A stretch of DNA of 64,000 nt from Luidia sarsii (taxonomy: Eukaryota > Echinodermata > Asteroidea > Paxillosida > Luidiidae). The notes beneath the pieces are model-generated. The model was not told where the DNA came from. It was given only the letters and a program-made list of their open reading frames with translations, and searched no databases. Positions 51,977 to 62,530 of the stretch are shown here, one piece after another. The stretch is from contig OX465117.1 in NCBI GenBank assembly GCA_949987565.1, positions 644,776 to 708,775 of the forward strand. Direction: 5' to 3'. Both the position numbers and the translations under genes were made by a program. Each line of letters begins with the position of its first letter. Position 1 is the stretch's first letter.

Positions 51977-54900
51977 ATGTCGACCAAAACAATACTTCTC
52001 GTGGCCTGTGTGGCCTACGCTGCACTGCTCGTGACGGCGGCACCCCCTTTCCTTCCCTCCGATAATTCTTTCGAGAAAGACAGACTTTTCCTGAGAAGGC
52101 TAAGAACAACGGATTCCAACTGTAATTAATTCATCTCTCTGGCTTTACTAATTATATTAAACATTTTAGTAATAATACTAATAATTGTATTTGTAGAGCA
52201 CCATTCAATCTAGATTGGTGCTAATACTATAAGATCTAAACCAGGAGAAATGGGTGAACATGTCATTTCGCCATGAAACTAAAAAAAAATCATTGTGATT
52301 TCACGGCGTATTTTACAGTGAAAACAATTGCCTATCTGACCTGATAAGGACATCTTCAGGTCACTAAAGAGACAATGAAAAGAAATAACTAGGTTGGTAA
52401 GCTCCAGCCTTTAGGGATGACTAATTCAATTACAAGTGGGACCCCAGCCCCATAGAGGTACTGTATGGTGTCCATGTAACTGTCACTCCCAGTTACTTTG
52501 AAACTTGCCTCAGACCATTTACCACCAGGAATGTGGCCTGAGAGACCACTGGTGAACACGCTGTGAAAATGCCATTGAAAACTATTGGTGAAATAGGGGT
52601 GAGAATACTGTGAATTTTCTTTTCACGGCTAAATTTCATTTCCAATTTGCACGGTTTAGATGTTAATAGTGTAAGCAACACAAGATAATAAAAATATAGG
52701 CATATCAAAAAGAAACTTGATACAAGTAAGTTTTTATGTGGCTTTTAAACCACGAAATGGTGATCATTGTGAACGGCTCGGCTGTCTCTGATTAACTTTT
52801 GCGTCCAACGTTAATTTATTAAAATTGTTTCAGTGAAGAATGTCTATTTCATACATACAATATCGACATGAGGGGGGCCTGACGTTTCGATCCTATAGCA
52901 GGACCTTTCTCAAAGGCAAATTACCTTTGAGAAAAGTCCTGCTAGGATTGAAACGTCAGGACCTACTACACTATTTGCATTTTAGTCGTTTTATTCGTTA
53001 TCCCTGGCTAATCCGCGACATCTATTGAAACCGCTCTTTCCCACTTGCGGTTTTGTGGAGCGTTTGCGAAAGTTTGCGAGTTTGCGCGAGTACTTACGAG
53101 GGATAGCGAGTATACGAGGGTTACTTACCTTGAATCATAACTGTATGTTTGCATGTTATATGATATTTGTATGCAATCTATAAGGAGGTCAGACTTTGTC
53201 ATTTGTTTGCGTGCACAAACGTAAAGGTAGCATTGACAGTCAACGCGGAGCTATATTTAAAACACCTTCAGAGGACTTTCCACTTTTTATTAAAGGATAG
53301 TGGTTGTGCTTCGTTGACAAAATAAAAGTTGAACTCTCGGGCAATTTATCACTTTTCACCTGTCAACCCTAAACGCTGGCTTAGGGACACAGGAAACATG
53401 ATCAACGAACAAAGAAGTACGTTGTCAAAAAGATCCTTCCTTACACTTCCTCACTCTAAGCCCATTGACAAAGCATTAATAGAAACCTGTCATAAATGCC
53501 ATCATATAATTATCTTCCTAAGGTAATCCCGAATTTTGGGAATCTCGTTCAGAAATTTGAGATGCTCCATGGGGGGTGTATTACGTTGACAAATGCTGGT
53601 GTCTATGATTTGATTTTAATAGGTATAGTTTGCACTAATTAGGCTATCACTCAAATGCTTAACTAAGCCGTAGATGTGCGAATTGGTGTACCTTCGATGT
53701 GGATGACTGATCTCTGCACAGCTAGGATACTTAAGGTGATATGCAAAAATGTTGCAAACTGCTTACTGACTAAAATAACCAAAATGCAAATCTTAAAATT
53801 TAGTGGGCCTGACGTTTCGATCCTAGGATCGAAACGACAGGCCCACTAAATTTTAAGCTAGGATACTTGTGTACAATACTTCGTGAATGCCATACCCCCT
53901 TACTGATATACTGGGAAAAATTATAATGTCGACACATTTCAAGGATGAGATTGAGAGGAATTAAGTGCATGAGTTTTCATGCTGAAGTGTTTTGTATGTT
54001 CATGATATGATCATTTTCATACATTATTGAATAGCATGGCACTTATGGAGCATCGTAGTTTCCATTCTCATATAAAATGTCTAGACCTACACCATGGCAA
54101 TAACGCAGTGTTTGTATTTTTTATTTACACTTCGCAGATTGCACGTACAAAGGTCTCCAGTGTCTCTGCAATGCTAATAATGAGCCGCAGACCTGCGGAC
54201 TTAAGTTTTATAACCCGAGGTACGGTGTCCCATTGAAGCCCTTTTGACCGGTCGTTGACTCTTGGCTTAGTGACACCGACAAGTACATTAATTGTTGTCA
54301 CATAATTTAACCACACAACAAAACAAAACAGCGGTTGCACGAGAACGACTTTGGGGACAACAACGACAAAGGGACTACGTGATGACACGGATGACATTAC
54401 ATGGACATGTCAAACAGTGACAGTATTGCAATCATTAAATGACAGTGACCGCAGAAAGGAAGTGACAGTATGTACAAATCGACGACGATGACACCAATGT
54501 AATACACAGACGGCGTTGACATCACTTTAATGTGACAATGGCAAATGCAAACCCGATTTTTTTAGACATACATGAATATTATTTCCAAATCTAAACATCA
54601 TCTTAGGATTAGTTTTAATTAAACATACTGGGACTGCGGCTTAACATACTGGAACATATGTGACCCGGAACAGCGACATGAGGAATATCCCACCAAAATA
54701 CTTTTCGAGTAAACAACGCCTAAATTCAAAGTATCTTCTCAATTCGATTAAAAATCAATTTTCTGTTTCATTTTTATTTTCTGAAAGTTAATGTGTTGGA
54801 GGAAATTTTGATATCATTTGAAAGCAAGTACACTATTTTACATCATTAGAACATCTCAAAATCTCAAAAGTGGGGGTTATTCCTCATTATGATGTGCCGG

Positions 54901-55241
54901 GTCACATATTTGCGATTTCATATTGAAAACAAAAATCTAACAATTTATTTTCGGAGAAAGTCGACGCACGGTTTATGTTGAAAAAACAATCGTTCACATT
55001 TTTTTCCTGAGGCCAAGAATGAGATCATTTTATCATTCCTTGTGTCAGAACAGGTGGCCAAGTATGGTTGATGAAGTGACATGTCCCATTAATGCTTTAT
55101 TCTGTTTCTCTGTTCACAGGTGGAATATTTAATCTCGCTACTACTACACAAGGATATGGTGCAACAATCTACTTTGGCCGTTCAGGGATGCACAACGCCA
55201 TTCTCAACAAGTCTCAAGTTGATTCCTCGTCATGGTTTTGA
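51977..55241 (+). CDS. Three-exon gene for a small secreted cysteine-containing protein, family not recognised
   Basis: Coding exons are 51977-52121, 54138-54224 and 55120-55241, totalling 354 nt or 117 residues plus TGA. The first coding exon opens at 51941 after a pyrimidine-rich acceptor ending TTGCAG; its ATG has A at -3. Residues 1-21 look like a signal peptide (MSTKTILLVACVAYAALLVTA). A furin-like RRLR ends at residue 43. Exon 1 donates at T|GTAATT; exon 2 follows TTACACTTCGCAG and the junction codon is TAT (Tyr49). The mature part has Cys50, 57, 59 and 68, ends SSSWF, and carries an NKS sequon at 107-109. Exon 2 has two possible donors: CCGAG|GTACGG gives a stop after three further codons, while ACG|GTGTCC keeps exon 3 open to residue 117 and is the one I chose. 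No family is recognised; a peptide precursor or defence peptide would be a guess. I see no AATAAA within about 450 bp downstream. Splice phases and signals are seen; expression is inferred. Confidence 0.55.
52877..52961. mobile_element. Family 1 head-to-head inverted pair inside intron 1
   Basis: A minus motif (52877-52917, two-base insertion in stem II) and a plus motif (52923-52961) are separated by five bases. The plus copy is in the sense orientation of the surrounding gene and reads ACCT, TTGAGAA, AGTCCT/AGGATT, GAAAC, GTC, AGG. Confidence 0.65.
53745..53857. repeat. Loop-free 66-bp palindrome made of two family 1 ends
   Basis: Arms 53792-53824 and 53825-53857 are 33 bp each with a single mismatch and no spacer; the centre is CCTAGG. 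Each arm runs from half of stem II through GAAACG to CCCACTAAATTTTAAG. The left side continues into the family tail (TTGCAAACTGCTTACTGAC) at 53753. Confidence 0.75.
54659..54906. mobile_element. MITE family, copy 6, inside intron 2
   Basis: Ends are TGTGACCCGGAACA (one change) and TGTGCCGGGTCACA, with TA on both sides. It lies wholly within the second intron of the secreted-protein gene. Confidence 0.8.
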
Positions 55242-55339
55242 GGGTCTTCGTGGGGGGTCTCAGGGGGGTCATCCGAGGTCATAAACTGCTGTCGATCGAG
55301 TTTTCTGAGAATGTGAATTTATTTTTCCTTAAATCTCAA

Positions 55340-55390
55340 ATTTAGAGGGCCTGAAGTATCAATCTGAGTAGGACCTTTCTCAAATTTCTC
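55340..55390 (-). mobile_element. Short decayed family 1 fragment
   Basis: The minus strand retains TTGAGAAAGGTCCTA and CAGGCCCTCTAAATTTGAG with substitutions in the GAAAC segment. It lies about 100 bp after the gene's stop codon. Confidence 0.5.
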
Positions 55391-58150
55391 AACTTTTACT
55401 TTAGCTATAATTTAGAATATGTATAATACTGAAGATAATTGGATAGTCCCTACCAATACGATGTTCAAACCTCGTTATAGGGTAAGATGTAGATTTTACA
55501 GGCACATGTTGTGTGGCATACAGCGACATACCGTTATTTTGTGTTCGGTGAAATCGACCCTTTACCCCAAACGTTACCTACAATACATGTCTTATCTTGC
55601 GTTTGTTCACTCGTACAGATGACAAGCTACCGCACAGCGACCCAGCCACGCGGCATTGCCACCCAAATCATTCATAACTGTTCACGTTTGACTGTCAGTC
55701 CTTAACAATTCAAAATCTACTATGATAATTTAACAAAACTACCGAGTAATTCAACTTGGGTTGAAATTTTCACAGTTAATTGTTGCTTACACTCGTTTAT
55801 AGTACGATTCGGTTCCATTAGATCTATGGCAACTAAGGTGGTGTCATTTCAGCTGATTCAGATTAGACGTGTCAAAATACCTACTGAAATCGATTCTAGC
55901 TTGACCAAGTGTTTTGTCTAACTTTAAGGAGGGCTATGTACACAGAAGTCAACTGCCAACAACTGCCGACTACAATCCAGTGGAAAAAAATTGTCAAACG
56001 TTTTCGGACGTCTATCAATGGTACAAATCCCATTAAATTTGTATCGGAATTTACCGAAAACTCCGTATCGATAGCACATGGACAAGCCGATTTACCTAGC
56101 TACCAAGTGAAACTTACTGAAGACAGGTTTAACTGTGTGGTATACTATCGACTAAGTCGGCTGGCTAATGCTTCACACAAATTTGTCATTGGATTTCCAC
56201 TAGCATGTAAATGTTGGAGAACCAAATATCCATTGGCTACAGTTGACACTGAAATAAAAGGTTTTCGGCGATGAAGGTCAACGAGCAAACAATTATCTGC
56301 TACCTCTGTGTGCGTTCGACAGTCAGACTCAAATGGCGCCCTCTCTTGACGAATTAGAAGGGATAAAAGTTACTCAGACAATAGTTCGTTGACCGATCGA
56401 GCCAATGCATGTTCCCTATGGTTTTCATTTCTTAGATATTCGTTCATAGCTTTTAGAGAAAATAAGATAAAAGCAAAAATACCAAGGTTGTCTTAAATCA
56501 GTAGGTGGTTAAAAATATCGAATATATTTATGAAAATCACCTAGCAAAAAATTGGCACAAGTAACATCAAATTATTGTATAACATATTCAGTTTCTTTGT
56601 AGAAGCCTTTTTCAAATGTCGTTCCAAGGAAGTAAATGTTCGCGTATTTATTGCATGGAATCCCTTAGAAAACACAATTAATATCATTTTACCTTTCTCC
56701 ATTAATTGAAAATAGAACTTTCAATCTTTTTGATTTGAAGAGCCTTTCAGTACAAATTCACTGTTAATCCCTGACCACTTAATGCTACTTAATGTAATTC
56801 TTATTCTTAAGTGTGCGTTAAATATCAGGCGTTATATTTTGTTTAATATTGAGAGGTTATTGAATTATAAGTATATTAATAAAATAATGCAGTAGCCCAT
56901 TCTACCGTCAATGCTGTCTCTCTTTGTCGTTAATGTCCATTAAGTGTAACATTTAAAGTCAGTATTGCGAAATCTATTGCTTTTGTGCACTTGCCAATTA
57001 ATTTTAGTATTTTTGTTGAAACATTGCTAATTTGGACAGAGCATTATTTCATAACATATTCATAGGTAACCTTTTCGCACTCGTTTAAATTGCTGTTGAA
57101 TGATACCATAAAAGTACTGGTGTGTTTTGTGACGTACCTGAAAGATACACCTGGGAACAATTAGTGTAATGTTAACTGTTATCATCATTAAAAACACGTG
57201 GCTCTAGTCAAACCAAAAATCAGGTTTCAATGATGTTGCGCCAAAGGGCGTGCTATAGACATCATGCATTTGATCTGGTTTTAGTTTATCCGTACGTCTA
57301 TGAAAGACAGGAGCCACAAGTCTCAGGTTAGCCTTTAAACTTGACTGGCTTTATAGCTTTGTTTTGGGCGAAAATGCTGGGAAAAGAGGACCAGACTAGC
57401 CTCCAACTTTGGGGAAAGTAAAAAGTACAGCCACTCGTTTGTATTCGTATGACGTTGATGTACGGTCCAAACAGTTCTATGACTGAAAGCCGCAACGCTA
57501 ACAATACTTTCAATACGTCCATGGCAGTAACCTGAACCACCGCATATAAAGATATATTTTAAAGATGAACGTTCCCATGACATTATAGCTTGGCGCCCTC
57601 TATTGTCTGTATAGATGTCTGTTATTGTCTGTCTATTATGTGATATTATAATGTATTTGACTGTAAAAGTCTAATCCTATTAGATTAATGACAGCCTTCA
57701 TTGTCAAACGACACCATTCAACACACGGTAACGAGGGGAATCGTTGTTCCCAAAAGACCTTGGAGAAATAGCACAGACCATTCAACCAACACAATGATAC
57801 ACGGTTCATTTCAACGATGCACGGTACAACATGAAGTTGAGTACACCACAATCAATGCTGGTCTTGAGGTGATAGGAGGAAAGTTGTTTTGGGGATTTAG
57901 GTTAAATCTCATAGGCCGGAACACGATTACATTATCCATATGTATCTGGAAAGAAGGAGAAAATGGGGTCGGCCCAGAAACACCTGGCGACGGACCGTGG
58001 AAAATGAAATGACTAACCTCCACCAGACCAGGGGATCACTCCAAAGAAAGGCCAAGACAGAGCTTTGGTTGTTCCCTTACATACCAGGAAGCATCATTGT
58101 CAATATGTAAGTAAGAGATGAGACTTAAGGCTTTGCAGGGTGGGTGAATC
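55391..58150. other. Unannotated AT-rich DNA downstream of the gene
   Basis: A 121-codon frame (55909-56274, starting MFCLTLRRAMYTEVNCQQ) has ordinary protein-like composition but no recognisable domain or splice context. 56500-57100 is very AT-rich and empty. Confidence 0.35.
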
Positions 58151-58232
58151 ATTATAGGAAGGTTTGCCGTGAACACCATGTATCAGGTCTCTTAAAGGAA
58201 GAGGTATGGTTCTGAAAAGAACCTGAGAGTAA

Positions 58233-58272
58233 CTCGACGTTTCGACCAGTATGCTCTGGCCGTCATCAGGAG
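58233..58272 (-). ncRNA. Type I hammerhead ribozyme motif, mirror copy
   Basis: The reverse complement of this stretch is identical in core and stems to the plus motif at 58391-58430. A transcript from either strand of this element would therefore contain one motif. Confidence 0.7.
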
Positions 58273-58390
58273 AATGTCTTGGGATCGGTGGTGGAACTCC
58301 TTATGTACCGGCGGTCGCTGAGGCGGGAAGGCGGGAAAGATAATCCTCTGGGGAGGATTATCCTAAGGGGGGCTTAGATCCCAAGACATT

Positions 58391-58430
58391 CTCCTGATGA
58401 CGGCCAGAGCATACTGGTCGAAACGTCGAG
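58391..58430 (+). ncRNA. Type I hammerhead ribozyme motif, consensus core
   Basis: The order is CTC (stem I), CTGATGA, a single extra C, GGCCAG-AGCATA-CTGGTC (stem II, one G-T pair), GAAAC, GTC and GAG (stem I). A15.1-C-G-U16.1 forms ACGU, a palindrome that could pair between two molecules as a loopless stem III, as known for minimal PLE hammerheads. The extra C before stem II departs from the common form. The motif is seen; self-cleavage is inferred. Confidence 0.7.
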
Positions 58431-58510
58431 TTACCCTCAGGTTCTTTTCAGAACCATGCCTCTTCCTTTAAGAGACCTGATACATGGTGTTCACCGCAAA
58501 CCTTCCTATA

Positions 58511-61500
58511 TTAAGTAAGAGATATTTACTAATATTTCCTTATAATTATTAAAAAATCGTGCAAGAAACCTCGTATAGCTTGAAAATGACAAACGTATTT
58601 CCTCGAATGACGTATCTCAAGGTTTGAACGACTAGTATCTGTTGCTGAAGACTTACTGACTGTTGGGAAGAGACAGATCAAATTCAAAGCTAAGTTTGAA
58701 TTTAAGTTATTAAGTTTTGTATTGGTCTTAAAGAATCCGTTCAGAAGAACATGGTGCTAAGTCCTTTGAAATATTATCACTACAGGGCACCGTACTGTAT
58801 AGCATTGGATGAAATGTAGCCTACTACAGTGCAAAGCAGCAAGGCGCCCTCTATCTCGACGAATTGATCAAGTGCGCCCTCTAGAAATGTCAGGAATGCT
58901 GTTCAAATATAAATAGTGTGTAATAGATGGCGCCCTTCCTTTTCAGCGGTAGATAGTTGCCCTAGCAACTCAGTAATCAATATCCAATCTGCCCAATCGG
59001 GATATCGGACATTAAAATTACTGGATTTTTTTTATCAACGGCCTTTCTCAGTCTGAAGTCAGTCATCTCATCTACATATTAACAAATTATTAAAAAATCG
59101 AAAATCCAGTTTTTCGATGAATCTAGAACGACTTTGGGCACATGTGCTGCAACAGTGAAGGTGTAATACCGCCCTCTTGTGATCAAAGGAAATCTTTCGA
59201 AGGACGGCGATCCAAAGACATAGGCGGAGAACAATGAGTGCGCCCTCACACGGCGACTCTGTGTTGAACCCGTGCAATGATAAAACCTAGTAGGCATGCA
59301 AGGAAATCGGCATTTCTTTATTTTGATTTCCTATGACTAATAGGGTTTTAGCATAGTGCAATACTGCTGAACTGCTTGAATAAAAGTGATAATCATAATA
59401 AATTTTGCAATAAGTTCAGGAATTAGGTAATATTCCAAAACAAAGTCTACCGATTTGTTTTTCCAGGGAGTGAAATCTGACTACATCTCGTCTCCATTTT
59501 CACACAGCTGAGAATCGGATTTAAATGTAAAAAAAAATACATAAAACCGTAGTAAAAATCAGTATGGATTGATGTTGTTATCCTGTTACATCGCTGTATC
59601 GCTAGAACAATCACGGCCTATTAAAAGACAAGAAAAAATGTTACTGCTTTTAAATGTCGATTTTCCATATCATTCCTGCTGCGTATATGAATTCACCGGT
59701 TCTTGGAAATGCAGACGACTTAAGGATACGGATGTATTCGTTTTTTGATTAAACAATTCACTTACAAACTGGTCAGAACCTCATTTTTGAGTAGGTGCCG
59801 AACCCTGTGTAATAATATGTATGCAAGGAACGAAAGCCAGTCAAAGCCCTGAGCTAAGTTTATATTTCACAGAGTGCCTGAAAAAAGGGGTAATTTGATA
59901 TTCATTCGGGAAGGTGCTTTTCCACTAAAAAGCCAGGTCCCACGCCAACAAAAACACCCAACAGGGCGACGGAGATGAGCAACCCGATATGGGACCGTGC
60001 CTAGACATTGTTTGCAAAGGTCAATAGAGTCAGTTGGCAATAGCGGAAACTGTACGAATAGCAGACGCTATAGACACAACCTGTTGCACAGGTGGTGCAT
60101 TTAAAACAAAACAAAAACTGTCAACGAACGGCAACAGAGGAACGCCTTATTCAAAAGCATTGGGACTTGACAATTAAAGGTCCAATACAACATAGGGGAG
60201 ATCGGAAAACATTGATGCCCACAGATTTTCTTCTAATTTACACAGTTTGTGGAAGGTCATGATAGAATCCTCATGTTGAAATCGTACGGTATGGGATGCT
60301 GTACTTTTCGAGAAATCTTCACTCAAACATCGACAAATAATTTATTACTCGCGAGTAATAAACTATTTCTTACACTACATGCTAATGCGCAACCGTGATT
60401 TTCTACTTTCTAAGATCACCATTTCAGCTAAAACCTTCGCAGGATTGCTTTTATGGAACGCTTAATGGTTAAACACAAACTGTGGTCGTCTTTTGACCTT
60501 TACCAGTGTTGTATATGGCCTTTAAGAGAAAACCCTACTTTAATCCTAAAGTCAAGAATTAAAGACGATTCACTTTTCCTCACTGCCACCGTTGCTTATA
60601 CCTGCCTCTTTACTTCACTATTATCTCAGTACCTGAACTGAGACACATTGAAGAGGATTACGTAGACACTCCGCAAGGTGTTTCTTTCACCTGCCGATCG
60701 ATGGCTGAGTTTATTCCATTTTCATTAATGCATTTGGGTCACTGTGTAGCAGACAGACAGCTGTTTGTCACATCTTATAACAGCGACATTTAGAGACACC
60801 GTTTACATCGCAGGCTAACGTTTGACAAACTTCGCATGCCATGTTCTGTCCATAGTATCCATGGGATTTCAAGTTTTGAATGTTTGAACCCAACTGCAGA
60901 ACGCTTGCCTTCTTCGAGATTGTATGGGACTCTAGTAAGTCAACGTTTCAGACGGTGTGTGTCCCTTCCCGTCGTCGTTAGACACACGGTACCTCGCTGT
61001 GCCAACCCAAATTTTCAGAACAAGGCTAGGAGATGAAAAAAAGGTGTAAACTACCTTTCTATGCGGTCCACATTACACGCAAGCCTATGGGAGCTGATTT
61101 CTGCAGCCTGTAGCCATAGACTTGTCTTAGTCTCTGTAGGACTCATTTAACCACGGCTACAAAATACACGTTAGTTTATGGGGCCCAGCACGCAGCTGCA
61201 TCACATAGACTACGTGTATTATATCTCCCGGAATCATCGAGTGAATAACGGGCTATGCTTTGTCTATTGGCAAGCAACCAAGGTGGCACCAGACTATTTC
61301 TAACATGCAAAGTGCACTGACTTATGTGAGCACTGCAAGTACACCACGTCTGGTCCCAAGAGAGTCTCCCTTTAATCACTACATAATCCGATTATGTTGC
61401 AGGGTAGTCGCGGCTGTGCAAACGTATGGGTGGGATACTCGTGGCCGTTCAAATACAATTCCAAATCATTGCACTATAATACGGTGCAACCAGTATGGAA

Positions 61501-61693
61501 GACTGAAATGGGAGATGCTTGCATTGGAACCACTGCCGGTAGACTTCCACTTCCGGGTTGGCATCTTAATCAATACATGAATTGCAACATTATGATGCGA
61601 ACAATGTTCTGGACCATACATCCCGCACTTACAGACACCTGTTAAGAGAATTAACGTTGCTTACATATCAAATACCATGAGGCTGCCTTAACA
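58511..61693. other. Unannotated intergenic DNA with clustered GCGCCCTCT motifs
   Basis: GCGCCCTCT-like words lie at 58843, 58873, 58929, 59169 and 59239. No gene is supported. A frame at 61394-61645 matches no family. Confidence 0.35.
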
Positions 61694-61946
61694 TGTGACC
61701 CGGCACAACGACATAAGGAATATCCCGCCAAAACACTTTTTAAGTAAACAACGCCTGAAGTTAAAGTATCTTCACAATTCGATTACAAATCAATTTTCTT
61801 TGGTTTGTATTTACTGAAAATTTAAGTAATAGAGGATATTATATTTTGATATCATTTGAAAGGTAATGTTATACTCTTTCACATCATTAGAAATTCTCAA
61901 AATCTCAAAAGTGGGGTTATTCCTCATTATGATGTGCCGGATCACA
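61694..61946. mobile_element. MITE family, copy 7
   Basis: Ends are TGTGACCCGGCACA and TGTGCCGGATCACA. The orientation is as copies 3, 4 and 6. Confidence 0.8.
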
Positions 61947-62159
61947 TATGCTATTTGGACCATTAGAATGGGAGAAAAAAACAAAAAGTACAGATATGGG
62001 TCGAGACGACCTCTATTGACATATACATTAATTTGATTATTTGGATATAATAGATGGAAACGCAGGGAGCACCTAATGGAATGTATAAAACTAGATATGC
62101 ACTAGAGTATACATTGCATACACTGTTCCTAGTATTGAGTTTAGCCCTTGGAATTACAA

Positions 62160-62530
62160 AAGTAAGAGGGTCTGACGTTTCGATTCTAGCAGGAATGACT
62201 AATCCTCTTTTCTTTAATCTTCCCTGTAGCTTTCTCCTTTGATCTCCGACCTCCCTCCAGTCCCTTTGATCCTCCCTACCCTTTTGTTTGTTTCCCCTTT
62301 GATCTCCCCTCCCTTGGTGTACATCTGCATCCCACTCCCTTCCCTTCTGTCCTTCCTCTGTCATGTGTGTCAGGGCTTTCCTTCCCCTGACTGTCTGTGT
62401 ATGTCCTTGTCACTTTGCCTTTGAGAAAGGTCCTGCTAGGATCGAAACGTCAGGCCCTCTAACTTTTGAGATCTATGTATTGCAGGTCATTTTAGTCAGT
62501 GAGCAGTTTGCAACAGTTTTTGGTATCCCT
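62160..62530 (+). mobile_element. Inverted family 1 copy pair; the plus copy is the best-preserved full unit
   Basis: A short minus fragment (62167-62193, GAAACGTCAGACC on the minus strand) precedes a full plus unit. The motif at 62417-62455 has GCCT, TTGAGAA, one extra A, GGTCCT-GCT-AGGATC, GAAAC, GTC and AGGC. The tail GTCAGTGAGCAGTTTGCAAC ends near 62515. This is the reference copy for family 1. Confidence 0.7.

Larger units (their letters stand above)
58153..58510. mobile_element. Family 2 foldback element carrying two oppositely oriented hammerhead motifs
   Basis: The ends TATAGGAAGGTTTGC and GCAAACCTTCCTATA are inverted copies. The two arms are inverted repeats of roughly 120-150 bp. 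Each arm contains GGTTCTTTTCAGAACC-type and TTAAAGGAAGAG-type words and a ribozyme motif (minus 58233-58272, plus 58391-58430). The middle (58275-58380) is unlike the arms but contains its own small palindrome, TCCTCTGGGGAGGA. Size and symmetry suit a MITE-like or inverted PLE/retrozyme unit. No coding sequence is present. Confidence 0.7.

Noticed and set aside
55909..56274. 121-codon frame as a second gene
   Set aside because: The composition is plausible but there is no domain, splice or promoter support, and several frames of this length are expected by chance.
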